64,000 nucleotides of DNA. It comes from Chitinophaga ginsengisoli (GTDB lineage Bacteria; Bacteroidota; Bacteroidia; Chitinophagales; Chitinophagaceae). The notes beneath the pieces are model-generated. The model saw nothing but the letters and a program-made list of their open reading frames with translations. It ran no database searches and was not told the DNA's origin. Numbering within the stretch: the stretch's first letter is position 1; every line of letters starts with the position of its first letter. Positions 33,085 through 41,471 of this stretch are shown here, piece after piece. The stretch is from NCBI RefSeq assembly GCF_003014595.1, contig NZ_PYGK01000001.1, positions 62,001-126,000 on the forward strand, given 5' to 3'. A program made the translations under genes and the position numbers.

Positions 33085-35673
33085 CTATCTTTTTCCCAGT
33101 ACTATAGGTAATTTCCAATGTCTGACCTTTCCTTCGGCATTAAAAGCCTCCGCAAAGATGACGTATATTCCTGATACCAGCTCGCGGTTCGATTCCCCCC
33201 GCCCATCCCAGGTCATATACCCGGAGGCTGGCAATAAGGTATTCTTTTCCAGGTATCTAATCGGCCTGCCCACTGCATCAAAAATCGTGACATTTATAAT
33301 ATACCCTGGTCTGGGGAAATTATATCTGACCATGGCAAGATCTTCCAGACCATCATTGTCAGGAGAAAAAACGGTGGGCTGTACAGTCAGGTCACCGGGT
33401 ACTTCAGCCATCGGTAGTTGCTGTGAATTGCGGTAACCCGGTGTCCCATATTTCACGGCTGCTGCGGCAGAATGCCAGTTATATTTATCCTGTGTAGGTC
33501 CATCCGACAGCAGTCGCTCCAGGGAAACACCCCGGGTATTGTCAGCTATTGCCAGGTGCATCTTGTCAGAATAATGCAACTCGTCTACTATCTGCCCACT
33601 TTCATTTAAGAGTGCAATTGTTCCTTCTCCATTTATCAGGGCCGGCAGATTTATTTTATAAATAGCTGCCGCCTGCAGGCAATCATAATATGTGCACAAT
33701 GCCTCCGGCCCCGTTGTAAAGGCTGCATAACCTCCGGGTAACAATAACAAAGGCTGGTCGCCTAATGTTGTAGGAGCTTCCAGCTGTCCGTCTTCTTTTC
33801 TTCTGGACAGGTACAGGTGGGACAGGTCTACCGCTTTCGGACTCCTGTTGTATACCTCCACAAATTCTGGCACTCCGGCAGCGGGGTCATATAGTATTTC
33901 ATTGATCACAACGTCGAAACTGTCTGGTGTACTCACCCGGGCAAAGGCGACATCTCCAGCAGTTGTCACTTCCTGGCCGGTACAATCTTTTAAACCGGAT
34001 ACTGCCACTGTATAGACCGTATCGGGTAACAAAGGCGCTCTTAAATGGACGGATAAGCTATTATATAAGGGAGGATGAGCAGTAATACCTGCAACCGCTA
34101 ATGAAGGTTCAAACACAAAGTGTTCCGGCGCAGTTACTGCCAGGCTGTCCATGATCCCGTTGAAAGACAAGTGTAGCGTCATCGTATCCGAGGGAAAAGC
34201 CTTTACCAAAGATACCGGGGGAGGCATTGTTCCCGTTCCGGCCACAGTATTCGGCCGTCCGGGAGTTCCCCCTTGTGGTGCTGTAGATGGTTTCCAGTTA
34301 CTGTTACCGGCGCAGGGCCAGTTGGTATCTATCATTTCCAGGCTCCAGCCACCTCTTTCCTTTACCGGATTACTGTACCAGCTACGGTCATAAGCGACGG
34401 CATGTACCAGCACACCACTGTCATTGCGTAAGGTGATGATGTCACTGTCGCCGGGAGCCGGAAAACCGCTGATCCCCAGGATGGGAATATCATCCGGGAA
34501 CAGGTCTGTATTCCCCTTATCGCAGACCACCAACAGCGCACCGGGTGGCAGCAGGTATTGCGGCAATACGGCTTCCCGGCTGCTGTTACCGATACGCCAG
34601 TTCTTTAGCTGTAAGGCATAAGGGCTGTTATTCTTCAGCTCTACGAACCGGGCAGGCAATAAACCGGCAGAGGGCAATGCTCTTGGCAGAAATTCGTGGA
34701 TAAGCACATCATAACCACTGCTGGTGTAAAATAAGAAGGCCACTGTGGCTGGCTCCATGATATTCCCGGTAGGGTCCCTTACCCCGTCTATCAACAAATG
34801 GCAACTGTCTCCGTTAGGAAAGGCATCCCGGAATTGTACATGCAAACATGAAGGCTGACTGCTATCCTGCCAGATGCTGTCGGGCGTATTACCCGGAACA
34901 GACAAGTGGAAATATTCCGGCCGGGCGAGGACGGCGCTGTCCAGCGGTTCACTGAAACACAGCGTAAGCGTACGGCTATCGCGCAGGTAATGTGATTGCA
35001 GCACCGGCGGCGTTGTATCCGCTATAATGGGTGTGATCAATACATCATCGAAATAATGACGGTTGAAGAAGGAGGCAGTGGACTGGCGCACTACAAATCC
35101 CATGAAATACGAAGTACCATACCTGCCATCCGTAGCAAGGCCCTCGCGGATATAAGTAGTACCATCGGCCTTTTCATCCGTCCACAGTTCCCATTCATCG
35201 TCCTTTCGGGTCACCCTGATCCTGAGCTTTGTGGAAGTATGATTAGTGATCCCGTCGCGACCGTCTATGAGCAGGACGGGTGTTGCGGTACCATCTCTTC
35301 TGTACAGGCACACTTCATCCTTTGTATTACCTATGCGGACAAAATATCCCCGGAGGCCTGCGCCCTGGAGGTTTGCGCTGTCGGCAGTGAGAAAGACATC
35401 CACATAGTTGAGAGACGAAGTGTTGAAATCCAGCTGCAGCCACCATTCCCATATTGCATTACGGGCCAGTGAAGAGGACCTGGCGATGTGGAAACTACTG
35501 CTTACCTGCTGTAAATGGCTTTTCAGACGGCCATTTTCAATCTGCCAGGCAGTATCGGTGCCTTTCCATGATTTCGCCTCAGTAATACTTTGATAATCAA
35601 AATGTTCGCTCACTTGTGCAAATGAGAAAGAAGCCTGCAGGAACAGGCATGCACAAACAATGGAAATACGCAT
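33085..35673 (-). CDS. Secreted lamin-tail-domain protein with T9SS-type C-terminus
   Basis: The 862-residue exported protein begins with a signal peptide (to about residue 19). Reading its segments in order: a jelly-roll/LamG-like region (20-215), a SbsA-type Ig-like domain (TLTLCFSEPLDSAVL), a lamin tail domain (VLIHEFLPRA...FVELKN), a second SbsA-like Ig domain, a second lamin tail domain (VVINEILYDP...EFVEVYN), and a C-terminal beta domain with FSPDNDGLEDLAMVRYNF and GYMTWDGRGESNRELVSGIYV, the FlgD-like/T9SS sorting type. It is probably secreted to the cell surface by T9SS. Such proteins are often linked to extracellular nuclease or adhesion functions, but no enzyme domain is seen here. 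Confidence 0.85.
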   Translation of the reverse strand: MRISIVCACLFLQASFSFAQVSEHFDYQSITEAKSWKGTDTAWQIENGRLKSHLQQVSSSFHIARSSSLARNAIWEWWLQLDFNTSSLNYVDVFLTADSANLQGAGLRGYFVRIGNTKDEVCLYRRDGTATPVLLIDGRDGITNHTSTKLRIRVTRKDDEWELWTDEKADGTTYIREGLATDGRYGTSYFMGFVVRQSTASFFNRHYFDDVLITPIIADTTPPVLQSHYLRDSRTLTLCFSEPLDSAVLARPEYFHLSVPGNTPDSIWQDSSQPSCLHVQFRDAFPNGDSCHLLIDGVRDPTGNIMEPATVAFLFYTSSGYDVLIHEFLPRALPSAGLLPARFVELKNNSPYALQLKNWRIGNSSREAVLPQYLLPPGALLVVCDKGNTDLFPDDIPILGISGFPAPGDSDIITLRNDSGVLVHAVAYDRSWYSNPVKERGGWSLEMIDTNWPCAGNSNWKPSTAPQGGTPGRPNTVAGTGTMPPPVSLVKAFPSDTMTLHLSFNGIMDSLAVTAPEHFVFEPSLAVAGITAHPPLYNSLSVHLRAPLLPDTVYTVAVSGLKDCTGQEVTTAGDVAFARVSTPDSFDVVINEILYDPAAGVPEFVEVYNRSPKAVDLSHLYLSRRKEDGQLEAPTTLGDQPLLLLPGGYAAFTTGPEALCTYYDCLQAAAIYKINLPALINGEGTIALLNESGQIVDELHYSDKMHLAIADNTRGVSLERLLSDGPTQDKYNWHSAAAAVKYGTPGYRNSQQLPMAEVPGDLTVQPTVFSPDNDGLEDLAMVRYNFPRPGYIINVTIFDAVGRPIRYLEKNTLLPASGYMTWDGRGESNRELVSGIYVIFAEAFNAEGKVRHWKLPIVLGKR

Positions 35674-35736
35674 GTCTAAAAAAGTAGGTTGGTTTAGCTA
35701 GAAATTTAGTGAATTTCTATGATTTTGATATAAACA

Positions 35737-35766
35737 TTGAAAACCACGCAGGTTGTGTTAAATTTG
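35737..35766 (+). promoter_or_regulatory. Promoter of asd
   Basis: TTG (35737-35739), 19 nt, TAAATTTG (35759-35766), an exact match to the Bacteroidota consensus. The start codon follows 29 nt later. Confidence 0.8.
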
Positions 35767-35795
35767 CATTTCCAAAAAATTAAAATGTAAAAACA

Positions 35796-36785
35796 ATGAA
35801 AGTTGCCGTAGTAGGAGCTACCGGGCTGGTAGGCTCAAAAATGTTACAAGTATTGACCGAGAGAAATTTTCCGGTTACAGAACTGATTCCCGTGGCTTCT
35901 GAGAAGTCTGTTGGTAAGGAAGTAACATTTAAGGGCAAGCCTTATAAGGTGGTGAATGCAGATACGGCAATTTCCATGAAGCCGGATGTTGCACTGTTCT
36001 CCGCTGGTGGAAGTACTTCCCTGGAATGGGCGCCCAAATTTGCAGCAGCAGGTATTACTGTGATCGATAACTCTTCCGCATGGAGAATGGACCCTACCAA
36101 AAAACTGGTAGTGCCTGAGATCAACGGTAAGACGCTGACACCGGAAGACAAGATCATTGCTAATCCAAACTGTTCTACCATCCAGATGGTACTTGTGCTG
36201 AATCCATTACATGAAAAGTACAAGATCAATCGTGTGGTAGTCTCCACGTACCAGTCAGTAACCGGTACCGGTGTAAAAGCAGTAGATCAGCTGATGAACG
36301 AGCGTAACGGTATCGAAGGTGAAAAGGCATATGCTCACCGTATTGACCTGAACGTGATCCCACAGATCGATGTATTTCTCGATAACGGTTATACGAAAGA
36401 GGAAATGAAAATGGTGAAAGAAACCATCAAAATCATGGGCGATGACAATATCCGTGTCACTGCTACCACTGTACGTATACCTGTAATAGGTGGTCATAGT
36501 GAAGCTGTGAACGTAGAATTTGACAAGGAATACGAACTGGCTGATGTACGTTCAATACTGGAGAAAACATCTGGTGTGATCGTGGTGGATGAGCCATCGA
36601 AGGGGCTGTATCCGATGCCAAAAGATGCGCATGAGCGGGATGAGGTGTTTGTAGGCCGTCTCCGTCGTGATGAAACACAGGAAAAGACCCTGAATATGTG
36701 GATTGTAGCAGATAACCTGCGTAAAGGTGCTGCAACCAATGCAGTGCAGATAGCTGAGTACCTGCATGCACAGAAATGGATCTAA
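35796..36785 (+). CDS. asd: Aspartate-semialdehyde dehydrogenase
   Basis: Asd reduces aspartyl phosphate to aspartate semialdehyde with NADPH, feeding lysine/diaminopimelate, threonine and methionine synthesis. The 329-residue protein has the NADP-binding GATGLVGS (7-14), the catalytic cysteine in NPNCST (C126) and the substrate-binding RIPVIGGHSEAV with the base histidine. It is full length and monocistronic with a canonical promoter and a downstream hairpin. Confidence 0.96.
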   Translation: MKVAVVGATGLVGSKMLQVLTERNFPVTELIPVASEKSVGKEVTFKGKPYKVVNADTAISMKPDVALFSAGGSTSLEWAPKFAAAGITVIDNSSAWRMDPTKKLVVPEINGKTLTPEDKIIANPNCSTIQMVLVLNPLHEKYKINRVVVSTYQSVTGTGVKAVDQLMNERNGIEGEKAYAHRIDLNVIPQIDVFLDNGYTKEEMKMVKETIKIMGDDNIRVTATTVRIPVIGGHSEAVNVEFDKEYELADVRSILEKTSGVIVVDEPSKGLYPMPKDAHERDEVFVGRLRRDETQEKTLNMWIVADNLRKGAATNAVQIAEYLHAQKWI

Positions 36786-36862
36786 GTGATAACATCTAAT
36801 GGCCGAATGACCTCAAAAAAGGTGTTTTCGCAAACGAATAAACGATTTTTCTAGTATAAAAG

Positions 36863-36893
36863 AGAGCAAGTGTAACAACGCTTGCTCTTTTAG
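36863..36893 (+). terminator. Terminator of asd
   Basis: An 8-bp stem AGAGCAAG/CTTGCTCT (36863-36870 with 36881-36888) is followed by TTTTAG, 78 bp after the asd stop. Confidence 0.65.
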
Positions 36894-37084
36894 TATCAAT
36901 TTGAGGAGAAATAAGTATCACTTTGACAAAAATTACACAGAAGTAGTATTGCTTTCTGCTAGATAAAATCCAATTTTGGTATCAATAATCCTATGCCAAC
37001 TTACTTATTCCAAAAAAAGACTTTTTAAGAAAGTAAGGAGCCGAAGAACTAAAATTCACAAATCCGTAAACACCCTTAAGTCCT

Positions 37085-37336
37085 ATGAAAACCAACGCCA
37101 ATCGCGAGCTGCTACTGATGCACAAATTTACTGAAGAGTGGAGTTCTAATTTTTCTTCACAGGTGTCCCGCATCATGAACATTGTGGATCAGCATGATAC
37201 ACTGGACGGCATTATTCCGATTATTGAGGTTGCCAACGTGTATAATCAACGTTTTGCACACACTAAGACAGACAAAGAAAATCTGTTAAAGAACCGCAAG
37301 GCAAGACCGTTCGAATTCCTGATCCATAAGAACTAA
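37085..37336 (+). CDS. Small hypothetical protein (83 aa)
   Basis: I do not recognise a family. The protein is soluble, mostly helical by composition, and mixed in charge (MHKFTEEWSSNFSSQVSR, NLLKNRKARPFEFLIHKN). It has no signal peptide, membrane helix or cysteine. Codon use looks like that of neighbouring genes and it stands alone between the asd terminator and a convergent DUF2461 gene, with a hairpin after it. It is probably real, but support is only an intact reading frame in a plausible place. Confidence 0.5.
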   Translation: MKTNANRELLLMHKFTEEWSSNFSSQVSRIMNIVDQHDTLDGIIPIIEVANVYNQRFAHTKTDKENLLKNRKARPFEFLIHKN

Positions 37337-37360
37337 CCCGTTAAAACTTATTGAGCTGTA

Positions 37361-37413
37361 ATCATCTGCCGGCATAAATATGTGTACCGGCGTATGCGTA
37401 TCCGGCAGATGAT
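37361..37413. terminator. Hairpin between convergent 83-aa and DUF2461 genes
   Basis: A perfect 12-bp stem ATCATCTGCCGG (37361-37372) and complement (37402-37413) encloses a 29-nt loop. Neither side has a strong T-tract. Confidence 0.45.
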
Positions 37414-37505
37414 CAGCGTAATTTTCAGGGTGCATTGTGGCTTACCCATCTGTGATGACAGACAGTGACCTGTTGATATTATTTTCACCCCGAAGTATTA
37501 CCTGA

Positions 37506-38171
37506 CTATTCCGTATAAAGTGCTCTGTCAATAAACTTGACGAAGGGCTGCATTACGGCAAATATTTTCAAAATTTCCCTTACCAGTGCAGGCTGAATGG
37601 CAGCTTCGTCAGAGATGTTTTGCCATACTGTGAAGCTTTTCAATTTCAGGTAGGCAATTGCAGGATTGTCTGGCTGGTAGCCCTGTGGCGCCGTCTTCAG
37701 GGATTCTCCTTCTATTTTGCCAAAATAGCGGATGAATTCTTTATTGGAGATAATCTGCTGGAATTCTTCAAAGTTGTAATCTATTTCCTGTCTTACCTTT
37801 TTCAGTACGTCGGCCTCCGGCATCCACAAGCCGCCGCCGGCAAAGCTTTTGCCTCCCGGTTCCAGGTGGAAATAATAACCAGGGCGGGGCGTTTTGCGTC
37901 CACCAGGTGCAAAAGCTGCACCCATATTGGTTTTGTAAGGCGTTTTATCTTTTGAGAAGCGGACGTCTTTATAGATACGGAAAGTGCAATCCTTCACCTG
38001 TAAACCTACAATTGCCGGGTCCTGTTTGTATAAACCATCCAGGATCTGCTGTACCACACTTTCATAATCAGCTTTCGCCTGCTGGTAATCAGATTTATGC
38101 TCGTCAAACCAGACTTTATTATTGTTTTTACCCAATAACTTTAGAAACTTCAACGTGGAAGGTTGCAGCAT
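37506..38171 (-). CDS. DUF2461 domain-containing protein
   Basis: The 221-residue protein starts MLQPSTLKFLKLLGKNNNKVWF with the DUF2461 hallmark NNKVWFDEHKSDYQ, then FRIYKDVRFSKDKTPYKTNMGA and PGYYFHLEPGGKSFAGGGLWMP. DUF2461 proteins are widespread and of unknown function. An in-frame ATG lies 18 bp upstream. The gene is transcribed alone, toward the 83-aa gene. Confidence 0.9.
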   Translation of the reverse strand: MLQPSTLKFLKLLGKNNNKVWFDEHKSDYQQAKADYESVVQQILDGLYKQDPAIVGLQVKDCTFRIYKDVRFSKDKTPYKTNMGAAFAPGGRKTPRPGYYFHLEPGGKSFAGGGLWMPEADVLKKVRQEIDYNFEEFQQIISNKEFIRYFGKIEGESLKTAPQGYQPDNPAIAYLKLKSFTVWQNISDEAAIQPALVREILKIFAVMQPFVKFIDRALYTE

Positions 38172-38296
38172 GTAATCAGTTTTGCGCACAAAATAAAAAA
38201 ATTATTCACCTTGCCCAGTAAATAAGAATAGGCTATGCCCTTCCCTCCAGGTCCGCGGAACTGGAAAGAAGAGCATGCCGTGGCAGAAAGCGCTGC

Positions 38297-39379
38297 CTAG
38301 AAATGATATGTAGCGGCTAATAATACACTGGGGGAGGTGCCGACAGGAGTGCCGGATTTCTTATGAAAGATGTCCACAGAAGCATTATCCACCCTGAATT
38401 CAGGAATAATAGTCAGGTTACCTGCTTTATAATTTAAGGAAAGAGTGCCAGCCACTACGTGGCCACCATCTGTACCCGCAAAGGTTTTCAGGCCATCTTT
38501 ATCATCAAAATACTCACCGCGCAAGGTCAGGCCTAGCTTCTCTGTGAAATCCATATTCACATATAAGGCAGATCCCCACCATTGTTTTGAACCTTCGGTT
38601 GATTCCTTATCGCGGGTGTTATTGTATGTGCTGACAGTTCCATTGTATCCCAGGCCCAGTACACTGTTTACCTGGTAGGTGGCTACAAAGTCGATCTGGT
38701 GGTTCTGAACACCAGTGGTATCCTTACCTTCCAGGTAGTTCAGGTATAATTTAAGGGGTGCCTTGGTGGAAGAATATCCCAATTGTGCACCGACATATTT
38801 ATTGTTGGTCCAGGAAGCAGACTTGAAATCAGTCGGGTTGAAAACACCTATCATAGCTGTCCATGCAGCGCTGATAGCAATATCTGCCTTAACACCGGTA
38901 CTGAAGAACGGGCCATTACTGAACATGTAACTCATACTGTAGTTCCTGTTCAGATAAGCATCCAGCAGTTCATATCCCACATGGGTACCGAAGCTTCCCA
39001 TGCTGACCTTCAGTTTATCCAGTACCTGGTAGCCTAAGTAGAGTTGTTTGATCACTACTTCTGCGGTTTTGGTCTTATCGGGTGTTTCGTTGTAAGAAAA
39101 TTCCGCGGCCCTTTTGCCAAAGCCAACATCAGCCACAATACTTCCTTTTTTAAATTCATGTTCGGCTTTCAGCGAGATCATCCCCAGTTCAAAGCTGTTG
39201 TGCGAGTTAGTGAAGCTTGTTTTATTGTCGGTATTATTACCGTTGAAATTATAGCGATAGTAGACGTCTGCAGAGCCGGAAAGCTTAACCAGCGGGGCTT
39301 TAGTTGTATCAGCAGCGGTCTGGGAGTGGGCAATAAACCCCTGGCAGGCAGCATATGCTACCAATATAACTTTTTTCAT
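38297..39379 (-). CDS. Outer-membrane porin-like beta-barrel protein
   Basis: The 360-residue protein has a signal peptide (cleavage near SHSQ|T, about residue 20) and a beta-barrel pattern of alternating residues ending with the outer-membrane aromatic YHF signature (SVLLAATYHF). It belongs to the Bacteroidota outer-membrane beta-barrel group (GSADVYYRYNFNG, MGSFGTHVGYELLDAYLNRNYSMSYMFSNGPF). It is located just downstream of the ammonium transporter on the same strand, with 265 bp between them, which suggests that it allows uptake of nitrogen compounds across the outer membrane; this is inference from context. Confidence 0.82.
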   Translation of the reverse strand: MKKVILVAYAACQGFIAHSQTAADTTKAPLVKLSGSADVYYRYNFNGNNTDNKTSFTNSHNSFELGMISLKAEHEFKKGSIVADVGFGKRAAEFSYNETPDKTKTAEVVIKQLYLGYQVLDKLKVSMGSFGTHVGYELLDAYLNRNYSMSYMFSNGPFFSTGVKADIAISAAWTAMIGVFNPTDFKSASWTNNKYVGAQLGYSSTKAPLKLYLNYLEGKDTTGVQNHQIDFVATYQVNSVLGLGYNGTVSTYNNTRDKESTEGSKQWWGSALYVNMDFTEKLGLTLRGEYFDDKDGLKTFAGTDGGHVVAGTLSLNYKAGNLTIIPEFRVDNASVDIFHKKSGTPVGTSPSVLLAATYHF

Positions 39380-39391
39380 GCAAGGAAATTT

Positions 39392-39553
39392 GGTTGATAA
39401 AATGGTGTGTGCGAATCTGTTTATGTCAATTCTATACTCGCTGTTCTATAACTGGAAATAAGAGGAAGAGAAAAGAATAGCTAATAACCAACCGGAAAGC
39501 ATCTACATGGAATACTACAGATATTGGTTGATAAAGTAATTCTGGTTGATAAA
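39392..39553 (+). repeat. Three GGTTGATAAA motifs upstream of the porin gene
   Basis: Exact 10-mers occur at 39392-39401, 39526-39535 and 39544-39553; the last two start 18 bp apart. They sit between amt and the porin gene and could be regulator sites. Confidence 0.45.
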
Positions 39554-39644
39554 ATAAAATACTGTTTACGTTTTTTATTTTCCAGTTTGATTATTAGCTA
39601 TTCTAACATTTGGGTGTTAAACTATGTAAATATCGTTTATGCGC

Positions 39645-41033
39645 TTAGTGCACCAGCTGCTCTTCTTTCAGTGCACCGTTGTCGGCTACACTCATCAAAG
39701 CAGGATGGTATTGTTCGTTGTGCTGTGTAGCATCCAGACCCAGTGCTTCTTCTTCGTCGCTTACGCGCAGCGGGTGGATCAGGTTGATCAGTTTGAAGAT
39801 ACCGTAGGAAACCACGAAACTGTATACTACTACGAGCGCCAATCCGATCACCTGGTTTTTGAAGAGCTCAAAGCCACCGTAGAACAGGCCATCACTGATA
39901 GCGCCATTTACGTTCTTGCTGGCGAAGATACCGGTGAGCAGCATGCCGACCATACCACCTATACCATGGCAAGGGAATACATCCAGTGTATCGTCGATAG
40001 CGGTTTTGGATTTGTAATGAGCTACCAGGTTAGAAACGATAGCAGCAGCAAAACCTACCATAATACTCTGCGGAATACCTACATAACCTGCAGCAGGGGT
40101 AATAGCTACCAGACCAACTACAGCACCGATACAGAAGCCCAGTGCAGAAGGTTTACGGCCACGGATCACATCGAAGAAGATCCAGGACAAACCAGCAGCA
40201 GCAGCAGCCGTATTGGTAGTAGCGAAAGCAGAAGCAGACAGACCGTTAGCAGCGAGTGCGGAGCCGGCGTTGAAACCGAACCATCCGAACCAGAGCAGGC
40301 CAGTACCTAACAGCACGAAAGGAATATTGGCAGGTTGCAGTTCTTTCTTTTCTATATGATCTTTACGGCGTTTCAGTACCAGTACACCCGCAAGTGCAGC
40401 ACAACCAGCAGAGATATGTACTACCGTACCACCTGCGAAGTCAAGCACCCCCAGTTTGAACAGGATACCATCAGGATGCCAGGTCCAGTGTGCGATAGGC
40501 GCATAAACCAGCAGGCTGAATAATACCATAAATAATACATAAGATGTAAAACGGATCCTCTCCGCTACGGCACCTACTACCAGGGCAGGGGTGATTACCG
40601 CAAATTTCATCTGGAACAGGGCAAATACCAGCAAAGGAATGCTGGTGGCCAGAGACCAGGGCTCGCCGGAAGGCACGCCTCTGAAAAACAGGAAGGTAGA
40701 AGGATCACCGATCACACCATTCAAAGATTTACCGAAGGCCAGGCTGAAGCCTACAGCTACCCATACGATGCTAACTACACCGGCAGCAATAAAGCTTTGT
40801 ACCAATGTTGAGATCACATTTTTACGGTTAACCATACCACCGTAAAAAAATGACAGCCCAGGGGTCATCAGAAACACGAGGCAGGATGCTACCAGTATCC
40901 AGGCAATGTCACCAGAATTGTATTGATGTTTCGGATCAGCAAAAGGAAGCTCCCCCGGAATAAACAATGCAATTATCGCAACCAATGCCAGCAAAAGGAA
41001 GGGCAGATAGTCTTGAAATGATGTTTTCTTCAT
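39645..41033 (-). CDS. amt: Ammonium transporter
   Basis: The 462-residue inner-membrane protein is of the Amt/Rh family and conducts ammonium/ammonia. It has eleven helices. The signature DFAGGTVVHISAGCAALAG and both pore histidines (VVHISAG and PCHGIGG) are present. The long C-terminal region (after about 420) ends with a Gln/Glu/His-rich segment. No glnK/PII gene is adjacent, unlike in many bacteria; a porin-like gene follows instead. Confidence 0.95.
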   Translation of the reverse strand: MKKTSFQDYLPFLLLALVAIIALFIPGELPFADPKHQYNSGDIAWILVASCLVFLMTPGLSFFYGGMVNRKNVISTLVQSFIAAGVVSIVWVAVGFSLAFGKSLNGVIGDPSTFLFFRGVPSGEPWSLATSIPLLVFALFQMKFAVITPALVVGAVAERIRFTSYVLFMVLFSLLVYAPIAHWTWHPDGILFKLGVLDFAGGTVVHISAGCAALAGVLVLKRRKDHIEKKELQPANIPFVLLGTGLLWFGWFGFNAGSALAANGLSASAFATTNTAAAAAGLSWIFFDVIRGRKPSALGFCIGAVVGLVAITPAAGYVGIPQSIMVGFAAAIVSNLVAHYKSKTAIDDTLDVFPCHGIGGMVGMLLTGIFASKNVNGAISDGLFYGGFELFKNQVIGLALVVVYSFVVSYGIFKLINLIHPLRVSDEEEALGLDATQHNEQYHPALMSVADNGALKEEQLVH

Positions 41034-41471
41034 AGCAATGCATTTTTAAATTTCTTTAATAAAAGTATAAAGGATATTTATTTCATCAAATAGAAAAGGC
41101 AAAAAATAGAAATGATTGAAGAAAAATATAGGATATAGGGTCAAATATCAAGTATATTATAAATATAAATAATATAACTATCGCTTTTAGCCGTTAAAGA
41201 CAGGCTAAAAACGGGGGCTATGTGTTCACAAACAACTTATTATCAATTATTTATAAATTCAAGGGAGGGGCATTTAACAATTATCTAACATTGGAAAGGC
41301 AGTTGTTACTGCAATTAGGAGATAGACCTTATAATAAACTAAAAATCAGCTTAATAAATATTAAGCTGATTTTGTTACGTCGAATACCGTCGTTGAATAT
41401 TATCGATATATTAAAAATAATATAATGTGACTTTTATGATCCAGACCATAAAAATTGATCTTTCCACTGCA
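41034..41471. other. Intergenic region between amt and uvrB
   Basis: The 438-bp region is AT-rich. It holds a hairpin TTTTAGCC/GGCTAAAA (41185-41192 with 41203-41210) and the uvrB terminator. An open frame at 41222-41425 overlaps the terminator and is not credible. Confidence 0.5.
41342..41373. terminator. Terminator downstream of uvrB
   Basis: A perfect 14-bp stem AAAATCAGCTTAAT and complement with a 4-nt loop (41342-41355, 41360-41373). It is AT-rich with T-tract shoulders on both strands. Confidence 0.75.

Noticed and set aside
41222-41425. 67-codon plus-strand ORF between amt and uvrB
   Set aside because: It starts at a non-ATG codon, is extremely AT-rich and contains the uvrB terminator hairpin.
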